Below, piece after piece: positions 17,062 to 25,801 of a stretch of 64,000 bases of DNA. Source of the DNA: Haloterrigena sp. KLK7 (GTDB taxonomy: Archaea > Halobacteriota > Halobacteria > Halobacteriales > Natrialbaceae); contig NZ_CP149787.1 in NCBI RefSeq assembly GCF_037914945.1, forward strand, positions 806,001 through 870,000, in the 5' to 3' direction. Every line of letters starts with the position of its first letter. Within the stretch, counting starts at the first letter, position 1. The notes below the pieces were generated by a model, which worked only from the letters and a program-made list of their open reading frames with translations, was not told the origin of the DNA and did not search any database. The translations under genes were made by a program, and so were the position numbers.

Positions 17062-17472
17062 TCAGTTCCCGGTCCGACTGCTGTCGTACGCCTCGCGGAA
17101 GTCCCGTTCGCGTCGGATGAGCTCCTCGACGCCGTGCTCGAGGATGACGTCGCCCAGAATCGTCGATCTGTAGTACGTGTACAGTCCGTCGCGGTCTCGC
17201 TCCGTCCGAACGCGCTTCTCGACGAGCCCCACGTCGCGGAGTTCGTTGAGATGGTAGTGAAGCGTGCTGTCGTCGACGTCCATGACCGCATCGAGTTCTG
17301 TCGGCGTCAATTCGTCCGCGTGAGAGAGCCGATAGACGATCTCGAACCGCGTCCGGTTCGAGATCGCGGCCTGCATGTCGAGATACTCCTCGAGAGAGAG
17401 TACGCTCCGCTCCGGGAGGAGATCTTCCGGATCCTCCGGTGCGTCGTCGCCGATCCTTGGGCGAGTCACCAT
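17062..17472 (-). CDS. Winged-helix transcriptional regulator
   Basis: 136 residues. The winged helix reads NRTRFEIVYRLSHADELTPTELDAVM, then DDSTLHYHLNELRDVGLVEKR and a wing ending YTYYRST. The motif LHYHLN in the recognition helix is typical of ArsR/HTH_20 proteins. A C-terminal helix follows that could mediate dimerisation. It lies just beyond the truncated formate dehydrogenase on the same strand. Confidence 0.85.
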   Translation of the reverse strand: MVTRPRIGDDAPEDPEDLLPERSVLSLEEYLDMQAAISNRTRFEIVYRLSHADELTPTELDAVMDVDDSTLHYHLNELRDVGLVEKRVRTERDRDGLYTYYRSTILGDVILEHGVEELIRRERDFREAYDSSRTGN

Positions 17473-17615
17473 CGTCTCTCGAGAGGGACGGCTTCGACTT
17501 AGTTTTTGAGTGTATCGTCCCTAACGGAAATATTCGAACGTCGCAACTGGATGAACCGCGAGCGGTTCGGCGACCTCGAGTTCCCGGACTGACGACACCC
17601 CGCTGTGAGCGCCGA

Positions 17616-18545
17616 TCAGTCGTCGGCCACCGGATCGGCCGTCTCGCCGAGCGGTTCGACGTCGACCTCGATCTCGGCGGCCGCGGCCTTGTACTCGGGG
17701 ATCTTCGCTCGCTCGTCGAGGACGTGATTGGTGAGTCGGTTGGCGGAAGCGGCCGCGAAGTGCGGCGTCGTCCAGACGACCCCCTCCTTGGTGTCCTCGG
17801 TGACGCGGGCCTCGAGCGTGATCTCGCCGCGCCTGGACTGCAGCCGGACGTACTCGCCGTCCTCGATCCCGTAGCGCTCGGCGTCGTCGGGATGGACGTC
17901 GACGAAGTTCTCCGGCGTCTGGCGGTTGAGCGTCGGCGAGCGGGTGCTCATCGTGCCCGTGTTGTAGTGTTCCTCGAGGCGCGCCGTCGTGAGGATCAGC
18001 GGGTACTCGTCGTCCGGGGTTTCGGCGGGCGGGGTGTGCTGGACCCCCTCGATGTGGCCCAGTCCGCTCTCGGTCTCGAACTCCTCCTCGTAGAGGAACG
18101 GGTCACCCTCGTCGCCCGGTTCGTAGCAGGGCCAGTGGACGCCCTCCTCGCCGAGCCGGTCGTAGGTCATTCCGTGATAGCTCGGACACACCTGCCGGAG
18201 TTCCTCGAAGACCTCCTCTGGATCCTCGAAGTCGAACAGGTCGTCGCCGTCATCGAACAGGCGCCGACCGACCTCGCACAGGATTTCGAGGTCGTGCTTC
18301 GTGTTCTCGTGGACCTTCTCGACGCCGCGCATGCGCTGGACGCGACGATCGGTGTTAGTGACGGTGCCGCCGCGCTCGGCCCAGGTCGTCGCCGGGAGGA
18401 GCACGTCGGCGAACTCCGCGGTCTCGGTCGGGAAGATGTCCTGAACGACGGTGAACTCGAGGTCCGCCAGCCGCTCGGCGACGGCGTTGGCGTCGGGTTC
18501 GCTCATCACGGGGTTCTCGCCCATGATATACAGTCCGTGAATCGA
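17616..18545 (-). pseudogene. 5'-truncated formate dehydrogenase-type molybdopterin oxidoreductase
   Basis: About 310 C-terminal residues of a molybdopterin oxidoreductase alpha subunit: HGLYIMGENPVMSEPD, PATTWAERGGTVTN, TDRRVQRM, and the dinucleotide-binding tail TARLEEHYNTGTMSTRSP and VHPDDAERYGI. The N-terminal [4Fe-4S] and catalytic Cys/SeCys region is absent: homology starts abruptly near 18545. The frame stays open upstream but the extra residues do not resemble the family and overlap another gene. The breakpoint abuts a remnant on the opposite strand. In bacteria and archaea this enzyme would oxidise formate to CO2. Confidence 0.85.
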
Positions 18546-18561
18546 ACTGCGCGACTGCGGA

Positions 18562-18708
18562 GAGCTGACGGAACCGTACCCGGCCCCGCCGTCGACCGCG
18601 GAGTACGAGGCGTACCTCGAGACCTGACGGTCGCTCGGGGATCGATTCGACTGCGAGCTGTGGACGCTGTACCGTGCGCTCTGGCGACTGTGGAAGGACC
18701 GGAACTGA
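18562..18708 (+). pseudogene. Short C-terminal gene remnant opposite the fdh breakpoint
   Basis: On the plus strand one frame reads GELTEPYPAPPSTAEYEAYLET, an in-frame stop at 18625, then RSLGDRFDCELWTLYRALWRLWKDRN and a stop. The amino acid pattern is clearly protein-like although family is not recognised. It begins where formate dehydrogenase homology on the minus strand ends, so the two fragments look joined by a rearrangement. Confidence 0.5.
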
Positions 18709-18721
18709 ACCCCGCCAGTGG

Positions 18722-19024
18722 TCAGCGGACGGAGAGATCCGACCCGTCGCCCCGCTCGGTGAACTCGAGTTCGATCTCGAGTTCGCGCTCGCGCTTGCTC
18801 GCGAACTCGATCTCGACCTCGATCGGATCGCGGTACTCGAAGGGGATCTCCCACGTCGACCCCGCGACCGTCACCGTCGTGTCCGCCTCGAGCTGATCGG
18901 CGAGCTCTCGGAGGAAGGCGGCCGTCTCCTCGCGCGAGAGGTACACCTCCCGTTCGAAGAACCCGTCGGTGATCGTCCGGCGTTCGCGATCGCGGTCCTC
19001 CGGAAGGGTGACTCGGTCAGACAT
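18722..19024 (-). CDS. Amphi-Trp domain-containing protein
   Basis: About 100 residues from ATG 19024. It contains YLSREETAAFLRELADQLEADTTVTVAGSTWEIPFEYRDPIEVEIEFASK, matching the amphi-Trp pattern of a helix and alternating beta strands, with charged beta repeats at the end (ERELEIELEF). The function of this family is unknown; it is widespread in haloarchaea. Alternative upstream starts at 19051 seem too early. Confidence 0.8.
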   Translation of the reverse strand: MSDRVTLPEDRDRERRTITDGFFEREVYLSREETAAFLRELADQLEADTTVTVAGSTWEIPFEYRDPIEVEIEFASKRERELEIELEFTERGDGSDLSVR

Positions 19025-19137
19025 GCCATTTGATACCATGCGCGGTGGCATAAACCTGGACCAACGTCCTTCGAATCCTGTATGTAGGGTGACCGTACCT
19101 GCGAAATCCTTCTTGGGACGGCGACCGACGTGGGACC

Positions 19138-19431
19138 ATGTCGCTGATCGAGGTACTGGGGAACGGGACGCGACTCGAGATCCTCCGCGAACTCTCTCGG
19201 GAGCCGAAGTACGTCTCCGAACTCGCCGAGGCGGTCGGCATGGACGGGACGAGCGCCGTCCACCACCTGTCGACGCTCGAGGACGCGGACTTAGTCGAGT
19301 GGTACATGCGCGGCAATCGGAAGTACTACCGACTCACGAGTTCGCTCGAGTTGCGGATCGCGCCGCCGCCGGAGCGGACGTTCGTCCTGCAGGCCGACGA
19401 TCTCGACGCGTCCGATCCGTCCGATCAGTGA
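19138..19431 (+). CDS. ArsR-family regulator
   Basis: 97 residues forming a compact winged helix: GNGTRLEILRELSREPKYVSELAEAVGMDGTSAVHHLSTLEDADLVEWYMRGNRKYYRLT. No Cys or His metal-binding motif typical of metal-sensing ArsR proteins is evident, though the C-terminal part has a few acidic residues. It lies 77 bases upstream of the CobW gene on the same strand and could regulate it. Confidence 0.85.
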   Translation: MSLIEVLGNGTRLEILRELSREPKYVSELAEAVGMDGTSAVHHLSTLEDADLVEWYMRGNRKYYRLTSSLELRIAPPPERTFVLQADDLDASDPSDQ

Positions 19432-19508
19432 ACCGTCACGGGGCCGCTACTGTCGGCGGATTCCGACCGGTCACTTAGTACCGTTCCCGTTGTGAGAAGA
19501 GATATCAT

Positions 19509-20612
19509 ATGACAGAGAACGGCGCAATCCCCGTCACCGTCGTCAGCGGCTACCTCGGTGCGGGAAAGACGACGCTGATCAATCACGTGCTATCGAATCC
19601 GGGGGAGCGGCGGGTGGCGGTGATCGTCAACGACATGGGCGAGATCAACGTCGACGCGGAGCTCATCGCGCGGGAAAACGACGATGAGGGGATCGTGGAC
19701 CTCTCGAACGGCTGTATCTGCTGTCGGCTACAGGGAGACCTCCTCGCGGAAGCGGCCCGGCTGGCGGAGAGTCGCGCGTTCGACTACCTGATGGTCGAGT
19801 CCTCAGGGATCAGCGAACCGATCCCCGTCGCACAGGTGTTCACCGAGGGGACCGACGAGAGCGACGTGGATCCGACGACGCTGTTCCGACTGGACACGAT
19901 GGTGACCGTCCTCGACACGTACGGGTTCTGGAAGGAGTTCGACGCCGGAGAGCGGCTTCCGGAGGGCGCTCAACCCGACGCCGACCGACCGTTGAGCGAG
20001 GTCCTCGTCGAGGGGATCGAGTTCTGCGACGTCTTGCTGCTCAACAAGTCCGATATGGTCCCCGAAGACGTCCTCGAGGAGATCGAAGCCGTCGTCGAGA
20101 CCCTCCAGCCGCGAGCGAACCGACTCCGAACGAGCTACTGCGAGGTGGATCCGGACGTCGTCCTCGACACCGATCGGTTCGACTTCGAGCGGGCGAAGCG
20201 CTCCCAGGGGTGGAAACGTCACCTGCGCGGGGACGCGGACGGACACGATCACGAGGGGCGAAGCGCTGCCGAAACCCACGGCGTCTCGTCGTTCGTCTTC
20301 CGGTCCGATCGACCGTTCCACCCGGAGCGACTCGCCGACTGGCTCGAGGACTGGGACGGCGCGATCGTCCGCGCCAAGGGCGTCTGTTACGTCGCGGACC
20401 GCGAGGAGGTGATCGGCGTCAGCCAGGCGGGTCCGTCCGTCAGGGCCGGCCCGATCGGCGAGTGGCGGCCCGACGACGATCGGCGCACGCAACTGGTGTT
20501 TATCGGCCGAGAGATGGACGAAGAGCGGATTCGCGAGGAACTCGAGGCGTGCGTGATCGAGGGCGACGAAGCGGCGGCGACGGATGCGATGGCCGATCCG
20601 TTCCCGCTATGA
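19509..20612 (+). CDS. CobW/COG0523 GTP-dependent metallochaperone, copy 1
   Basis: 367 residues. G1 is GYLGAGKTT (residues 14-22), the metal-binding motif GCICC places Cys at 69, 71 and 72, and the NKSD element (LLLNKSDMVPE) gives GTP specificity. The C-terminal CobW_C domain begins near HGVSSFVFRSDRPFHPERL. A histidine-containing HDHEGRS loop at about 240 may bind metal. Members deliver zinc, cobalt or other metals to target enzymes. It follows an ArsR-type regulator and precedes two zinc-binding microproteins and a zinc dehydrogenase, a coherent metal context. A second copy lies at 51308. Confidence 0.9.
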   Translation: MTENGAIPVTVVSGYLGAGKTTLINHVLSNPGERRVAVIVNDMGEINVDAELIARENDDEGIVDLSNGCICCRLQGDLLAEAARLAESRAFDYLMVESSGISEPIPVAQVFTEGTDESDVDPTTLFRLDTMVTVLDTYGFWKEFDAGERLPEGAQPDADRPLSEVLVEGIEFCDVLLLNKSDMVPEDVLEEIEAVVETLQPRANRLRTSYCEVDPDVVLDTDRFDFERAKRSQGWKRHLRGDADGHDHEGRSAAETHGVSSFVFRSDRPFHPERLADWLEDWDGAIVRAKGVCYVADREEVIGVSQAGPSVRAGPIGEWRPDDDRRTQLVFIGREMDEERIREELEACVIEGDEAAATDAMADPFPL

Positions 20613-20626
20613 CCGCTCCCCGGTCC

Positions 20627-20785
20627 CTACGACTCCAGTTGGTCGCTGAGTTCGTCCCAGGACTCGTGGAAGCCGTGGGTCGACCGGTCCGTCGCTCGGT
20701 CGGGGAGCGCGTCCTGGTAGACGTCGTCGTACTCGAGCAGCCGCGTCCAGCCGTCGTGGAGGGAGTAGCTGCAGTACTGGCACAT
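20627..20785 (-). CDS. 52-residue CxxC microprotein
   Basis: The ORF from ATG 20785 begins MCQYCSYSLHDGWTRLLEYDD and ends in a charged helix (ESWDELSDQLES). One CxxC near the start could share a metal site in a dimer. The gene ends 14 bases beyond the convergent CobW gene. Function unknown. Upstream in-frame starts would add non-protein-like sequence. Confidence 0.7.
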   Translation of the reverse strand: MCQYCSYSLHDGWTRLLEYDDVYQDALPDRATDRSTHGFHESWDELSDQLES

Positions 20786-20934
20786 GCGTCGGGCTACGCC
20801 GGCCGGCGGTATACCCGTTTCTCCGCTCGAGTTCGCTCCGGCCGATCGCGACAACGGAGCGAAGTCGCGGCGGCATCGAACGCGAGTGACCGTCGAACGA
20901 GCCGGACGCGCTCTGCGATCGCGAGGGAGCGACG

Positions 20935-21102
20935 ATGAACACGAATCGGAAGGGCGGATACGTCAGTAGCGCGGACGATACGGTCGAACGGGCGTGCGAG
21001 CACTGCGAGTGGCACGTGATCGCGGGATCCTATCCGGAGCTGATCGAACGGTATCAGGATCACCTCCGCGACGAACACCCGACGGCGTGGATGCGAAGCT
21101 GA
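20935..21102 (+). CDS. 55-residue zinc-finger-like microprotein
   Basis: Not long enough for most ORF callers but clear: MNTNRKGGYVSSADDTVERACEHCEWHVIAG, then a helix ELIERYQDHLRDEHPTAW. CEHC with the H-x3-H in DHLRDEH forms a C2H2-like zinc site. Such fingers occur in many haloarchaeal microproteins. It lies between the CobW microprotein and the zinc dehydrogenase. Confidence 0.8.
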   Translation: MNTNRKGGYVSSADDTVERACEHCEWHVIAGSYPELIERYQDHLRDEHPTAWMRS

Positions 21103-21193
21103 CGTCGGGGCTCGCCCGCGGACCGCGGTGAGGACCCGGTCCGATCGGTCGCTTCGAGACGACCGCTACCGACCGGAACCGACGGCGAGACGG

Positions 21194-22360
21194 CTACGGC
21201 TCGAGCAGGACCTTGATGACGCCCTCCTCGCGCTTGTCGAACTTCTCGTACATCTCCGGAGCGCGATCGAGGTCGACGCGGTGAGAGACGACCCAGCTGG
21301 GATCGGCCCGCCCCTCGATGATCATGTCGCGCAGCTGCCGGTTGTACTCCTTGACGTTACACTGGCCGGTGCCCACCTTCAGCCCCTTCTCGAAGAGTTT
21401 CCCGAAGTCGATACCGAGTCGGCCCTGGGCCGCCATCTCGTCGGGCGCGCCGGGGTCCGACGGGACGTACAGTCCCGGAATACCGAGTTCGCCAGTCGGG
21501 CGGACGGTCTGGATGAGCTGGTTGAGCACGACCGCCGGGTTTTCGCGGGCCGGATCGTAGGCGTCGTCGGTCGGATCCGTCTCGGGGTCGATCGCCTGAT
21601 AGCCCACGGCGTCGACGCCCGTGTCGACGCCGCCGCCGTGGAGGTCTTTGATCTGTTCGACGGGATCGCTCTCCTCGAAGTTGATCGGGCGAGCGTCGCA
21701 GTGGTCCTCGGCCAGATCGAGGCGACTCTCGACGCGGTCGACGACGTAGATCTCGGACGCGCCCTGGATCTTGGCGCTGTAGGCGGCCATCAGCCCGACC
21801 GGGCCGGCCCCGAAGATGGCGATCGACTCGCCGGGTTGCAGGTTCGCGAGTCGGGTGCCGTGCCATCCCGTCGGGAAGATGTCCGCGAGGAGCGCGAAGG
21901 CGTCCTCGTGCTCGTCGCCCTCCGGCAGCTTCAGCGCGTTGAAGTCGGCGTAGGGTACTCGGAGTTTCTCGGCCTGACCGCCCTTGTACGGTCCCATCGC
22001 GACGTACCCGTACGCGCCGCCGGCGAAGCCGGGATTGACGTTGGTACAGAACCCGGTATAGCCGTTCTCACAGTTGCGGCAGAACCCGCAGGCAACGTTG
22101 AACGGCATCACGACGCGGTCGCCCTCCTCGAGCGACGTGACGGCGTCACCGGTCTCGATCACGTTGCCCATGTTCTCGTGGCCGAAGACGATCCCCGGAT
22201 CGGCCGAGGTCCGCCCCTCGTACATGTGGAGGTCCGACCCACAGATGCACGTCGTCGTGATATCGACGATAACGTCGTTCTCGTGTTCGATCTCGGGCTC
22301 GTCGACCTCCTCGATGGCTACGTCCTGTGGTCCCTGATAGACGACGGCGTCCATTGACAT
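21194..22360 (-). CDS. Zinc-dependent dehydrogenase, glutathione-independent formaldehyde dehydrogenase type
   Basis: 388 residues, medium-chain dehydrogenase fold. Catalytic zinc ligands C40 (CICGSD) and H61 with E62 (FGHENMG); structural zinc cysteines C91, C94, C97 and C105. The NAD-binding motif is AIFGAGPVGLMAAYSAK. The LPEGDEHEDAFALLADIFPTGWHGT segment is characteristic of glutathione-independent formaldehyde dehydrogenases, which dismutate or oxidise formaldehyde and other small aldehydes with bound NAD. It sits between the CobW region and the GlcG/HbpS-type gene. Exact substrate unproven. Confidence 0.85.
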   Translation of the reverse strand: MSMDAVVYQGPQDVAIEEVDEPEIEHENDVIVDITTTCICGSDLHMYEGRTSADPGIVFGHENMGNVIETGDAVTSLEEGDRVVMPFNVACGFCRNCENGYTGFCTNVNPGFAGGAYGYVAMGPYKGGQAEKLRVPYADFNALKLPEGDEHEDAFALLADIFPTGWHGTRLANLQPGESIAIFGAGPVGLMAAYSAKIQGASEIYVVDRVESRLDLAEDHCDARPINFEESDPVEQIKDLHGGGVDTGVDAVGYQAIDPETDPTDDAYDPARENPAVVLNQLIQTVRPTGELGIPGLYVPSDPGAPDEMAAQGRLGIDFGKLFEKGLKVGTGQCNVKEYNRQLRDMIIEGRADPSWVVSHRVDLDRAPEMYEKFDKREEGVIKVLLEP

Positions 22361-22699
22361 TGTGTATCAAACCTCGATGAACGGACCACGAACTGCGTTG
22401 TAAACCTTCGCGTGGTCGCTGTGCTCGAGGGGGATCGTCGCGCGCCCGTCGGTTCCGAGGGGAAGACACGCCGGTACGGTCCATCCGGTCACAGCCGGAG
22501 CGTTCCATCGACTGCACCGGACTCACTCATCGAGGGCGCACGACTACCATCGTCACGGGGACCGCATATCGCGACACGTGCCGGAACCCCCAGTGAGAGC
22601 GATAATTCAGCCGCTCGATGTCCCATTTATCACCGGCAGTATAGCGTCGGTTTTCCACGACGGGTATTTATGAACCCTGGTGATGTGGTAGTACCCCGC
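22361..22699. other. Divergent promoter region, zinc dehydrogenase and GlcG/HbpS gene
   Basis: 339 bases without a supported gene. ATTTATCA at about 22626-22633 is a possible TATA element for the plus-strand gene at 22700. Confidence 0.4.
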
Positions 22700-23119
22700 A
22701 TGGTTGAGTCAGTACAGCTCGAAACGGCGAAGGAGGTCATCGAGGCAGCCGAACAGCGAGCGGAAGAGATCGACAATCCCATGGTGATCACGGTCGCGAA
22801 CTCGGAGGGAAATCTCGTCGCCCAACATCGAATGGACGGCGCGTGGCTGGCGTCGGTCGACATTTCGCGGAACAAGGCCTACACGGCGGCCGCGCTGGAC
22901 ATGCCGACGCACGAACTGGCCGATCCGACCCGGCCGGGCGAATCGCTGTACGGCCTGCAAAACACCAACCAGGGGCGGATGGTCATTTTCGGCGGCGGAT
23001 ATCCGCTGATGCGAGACGGCGACGTCGTCGGAGCGATCGGCGTCAGCGGCGGCGCGGTCGAGCAGGACATGGACGTCGCGGAGTCGGGGGTCGACCGCTT
23101 CGAAGAAACCTCTCCGTAA
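22700..23119 (+). CDS. GlcG/HbpS-family (DUF336) protein
   Basis: 139 residues from ATG 22700; an in-frame ATG at 22670 is possible. Signature elements: ANSEGNLVAQHRMDGAWLASVDISRNKAYTAAALDMPT, and the C-terminal GGYPLMRDGDVVGAIGVSGGAVEQDMDVAESGVD. Family members bind heme or corrinoid-like ligands or act as small ligand-binding subunits, and in bacteria are often found near PQQ- and glycolate-type oxidation genes. It lies 4 kb from the PQQ dehydrogenase operon here, but has its own promoter. Confidence 0.88.
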   Translation: MVESVQLETAKEVIEAAEQRAEEIDNPMVITVANSEGNLVAQHRMDGAWLASVDISRNKAYTAAALDMPTHELADPTRPGESLYGLQNTNQGRMVIFGGGYPLMRDGDVVGAIGVSGGAVEQDMDVAESGVDRFEETSP

Positions 23120-23347
23120 CGAGTCACGGCGGTCGGCGTTCGTCGCGCGCCGACCCGAACGGCGGATTTCACGTCGAAAACGGACAGAACTAGCTCCACC
23201 GACGACGTCGCGGTTCACTCGACGGCCGGCGGTTCGTCAGTCCCGACGATCGCGCCGCCGGCCGATCCGCGACGCGTGTATAGATTTCCAACGGAATTCC
23301 CTCTCCGGGTTGTTAGTTATATGTTGGCAGATAGCATGCAGTGGGCT

Positions 23348-24445
23348 ATGGTAGAAGATCTCCTCGAGAGCGCCATCGAGGGCCAGGGGCCGTGGGCCGC
23401 ATACGTCGTCCTCGTCGTCGGCGCAGTTGTACTCACCTACAGCGTCGAGAAACTCATCAGCTACCTCACTCGGGCCGCGATCGGTCTCGGCGTCTCGATC
23501 TTCACGCTCGCGATCATCTTCACGGGGTTCGAGTTCGACGACACCGTCGTCGCGCTGGTGTTCGGCGCGGGCGGCCTCGAGCGCGTCGCGCTCGGCACGG
23601 CGTTCGGAACCGCGCTCGCGATCACCGGGATCACGCTGGCGGTCGCGGCGATCGTTCGGCCGTTTCCCGTCGAGGTTCCCCGGGATTACCTGGCGCTGTT
23701 CGTCCTCTCGCCGTTTCTCCTGGTTCCGTTCGTCCTCGCGGGCACGCTCGGCGTCGTTCACGGCCTCGTCCTCGTCGCGGCGTTCGTCGCCCTCCTCGGC
23801 TACGTCGTCGGTCGGGAGTACCAGCGCGACGTCCCGGTGTTCAGGGACTCGGAGATCGCGGAACGCATCGAGGCCGACGGCGGCGTGCCGATCGACCGAC
23901 TCGACCTCGCGAACATCGACCGCGGAACGGTCCTCGAGGAGATTCCCGAGGACCGGTTCGTCACCGGATCGGGTCACGAAGGGGCGTTCTGGCTCGGCCT
24001 GTCGCTGCTCGCGCTCGTCGGGGTCGCCGCGGGCGCGCTCCTGCTCGAGGCGGGGTCGGAAGCGATCGTCGCGTCGTGGGGGATCGAGGAGACGGTCTTC
24101 GGGGCGACCGTGCTCACGCTGGTCCTGACGTTCGAGAACCTGCTGTTGACGATCGAACCGGTCCGACGGGGGATCCCGGAGATCGGGATCGGTCACGTCG
24201 TCGGCAGCGTGATGTTTTCCGTCACGGCGAACGTCGGTGTCATCTCGCTCGTCGCCGACGTCGTGATTCCGTCGTCCGTGCTCGTCTTCCACCTCCCGGC
24301 AGTGATCGTCCTGACCGCGGTCGCCGCCGCCGCCATCGCCACGGGGCGACTCCGACGGGGACACGGCTACCTACTGATCGGACTGTACGTCGCGTACTGG
24401 CTCGTCGCACTCCTCGTCTTCGGCGGCGTCCCGGTTCCGGACTGA
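23348..24445 (+). CDS. CaCA-type (sodium/calcium exchanger-like) membrane protein, copy 1
   Basis: About 365 residues from ATG 23348 with ten or so membrane segments in two halves. Repeat 1 contains TGFEFDDTVVALVFGAGGLERVALGTAFGTAL and repeat 2 FGATVLTLVLTFENLLLTIEPVRRGIPEIGIGHVVGSVMFSVTANVG, fitting the alpha-repeats of cation/Ca exchangers, including acidic residues. A cytoplasmic loop of about 60 residues (EYQRDVPVFRDSEIAERIEADGG) separates them. A paralogue follows at 24527. Confidence 0.8.
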   Translation: MVEDLLESAIEGQGPWAAYVVLVVGAVVLTYSVEKLISYLTRAAIGLGVSIFTLAIIFTGFEFDDTVVALVFGAGGLERVALGTAFGTALAITGITLAVAAIVRPFPVEVPRDYLALFVLSPFLLVPFVLAGTLGVVHGLVLVAAFVALLGYVVGREYQRDVPVFRDSEIAERIEADGGVPIDRLDLANIDRGTVLEEIPEDRFVTGSGHEGAFWLGLSLLALVGVAAGALLLEAGSEAIVASWGIEETVFGATVLTLVLTFENLLLTIEPVRRGIPEIGIGHVVGSVMFSVTANVGVISLVADVVIPSSVLVFHLPAVIVLTAVAAAAIATGRLRRGHGYLLIGLYVAYWLVALLVFGGVPVPD

Positions 24446-24526
24446 GCGTTCGGATCGGCGACGGTCGTCTCGAAACGCCGAACGCGGCTTCGGGAATTAA
24501 GTTCGCCGGCGCCGTTCGGCCTCCGT

Positions 24527-25669
24527 ATGAGCGCCGCGGAGCTCGTCGGTCTCGTCGCCCTGTTCCTGACGGGCGTCGTCCTCGTGATCTGGTGCGTCGA
24601 GGTCTTCATCGAGGCCGTCGCCCGGAGCGCCGTCTCGCTCGGTATCTCCGGGTTCTTCCTCGCGGTCGTCCTCGCCGGGATCGACCTCGAGAACGCGATC
24701 CTCGGCGTCACGGCGGCGTTCGTCGACCTCCCGACCCTCGCGCTCGGGACGGTGTTTGGCGAGTCGCTGTTCGTCCTCGCGGTCGCCGTCGGCGTCGCGG
24801 GGCTGGCCGTCCCCTTTCGGATGGCCGTCCCGCGGATCTACCTGCTGTTGCTCGTCCTGGTACCGCTTCCGGCGTTCCTCCTCTCTATCGACGGGACGCT
24901 CGACTGGACGGACGGCGCGCTCCTGACGGCCCTGTTCGTCCCCCTGCTCGCCGGCATCTTCTGGCGCGAGCGGCGGTCGGAGACGACGTTCCTGCTCTCG
25001 GGAGAGGTCGAGGAGGTCGTCGACCTCGAGGCGGACGCGGAGACGGCCGGAGCGTCGGGAACGACGGCGAACGCGGATGCGGGAGCGGAACCCAACGGCG
25101 GCGATCGAGCGCCCGCGCCCGACCGCGACCCCGAGCGCGCGGCGGACCGGCACGCGCGTTCCGACCGCGACGCCGATCTCGATCTGGACCTCGACCTCGA
25201 CGAGTTCGTCCCCGACCTCGAGGGGAAGAGCGGTCGGTTCAGCCTCGCCGTCGCCCTCCTCGCGATCGTCGGCATGACGGTCGGCTCCGGACTCACCGTG
25301 GTGAGCGCCGAGGGGATCTTCGTGGCGCTGGGCATCTCGGGGCTCGCGTTCGGCGCGACGGTGCTCTCCTTCATCGCCTCGATCGAGGAGTTAGCGCTCA
25401 CCGTCGAACCGGTCCGACAGGGTCGGGCGCACCTCGCAGTGGGGAACGTCGTCGGGAGCACGGTGTTCTACGTGACGGCCAACGTCGGCGTCATCGCGCT
25501 GCTGCGCCCCGTCGATACCGCGGGCGCGGTGATGACGGTCCACTGGCCGTTTCTCGCCGCGTGCCTGCTCGTCGTCGCCGGACTGTTCGCTCGCGGTCGC
25601 GTGACGCGGGCGGGCGGCGCGGCGCTGCTCGCGCTGTACGTCGGGTACTGGATCGCGAACTACGCGTGA
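24527..25669 (+). CDS. CaCA-type exchanger-like membrane protein, copy 2
   Basis: 380 residues in the same two-half layout as its neighbour. Alpha-repeat 1: GIDLENAILGVTAAFVDLPTLALGTVFGES; repeat 2: GATVLSFIASIEELALTVEPVRQGRAHLAVGNVVGSTVFYVTANVG. The middle loop (about residues 165-235) is very acidic, with alternating Asp and Leu near its end, and could bind divalent cations. The two genes probably arose by tandem duplication and may transport sodium against calcium, though neither substrate is proven. The second copy has its own start 81 bases after the first stop. Confidence 0.8.
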   Translation: MSAAELVGLVALFLTGVVLVIWCVEVFIEAVARSAVSLGISGFFLAVVLAGIDLENAILGVTAAFVDLPTLALGTVFGESLFVLAVAVGVAGLAVPFRMAVPRIYLLLLVLVPLPAFLLSIDGTLDWTDGALLTALFVPLLAGIFWRERRSETTFLLSGEVEEVVDLEADAETAGASGTTANADAGAEPNGGDRAPAPDRDPERAADRHARSDRDADLDLDLDLDEFVPDLEGKSGRFSLAVALLAIVGMTVGSGLTVVSAEGIFVALGISGLAFGATVLSFIASIEELALTVEPVRQGRAHLAVGNVVGSTVFYVTANVGVIALLRPVDTAGAVMTVHWPFLAACLLVVAGLFARGRVTRAGGAALLALYVGYWIANYA

Positions 25670-25801
25670 CGGAGCGCGGCTTCGCTCGCGAATGCGCGAA
25701 CGCGGAGGGCGACGCGCTCGAACGGGTTTCGACCCGGCGGACGCGCTCTGCGCATCGGAGCCACACCGAAAAAACGTACGGCGCCGGACGGACGACCGTC
25801 G

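Noticed and set aside
17549-17592. A tiny ORF MNRERFGDLEFPD
   Set aside because: Only 13 codons with no context or SD support; likely chance.
18540-18854. N-terminal extension of the formate dehydrogenase frame
   Set aside because: The frame is open but the residues do not resemble the family and overlap the amphi-Trp gene; homology starts near 18545.
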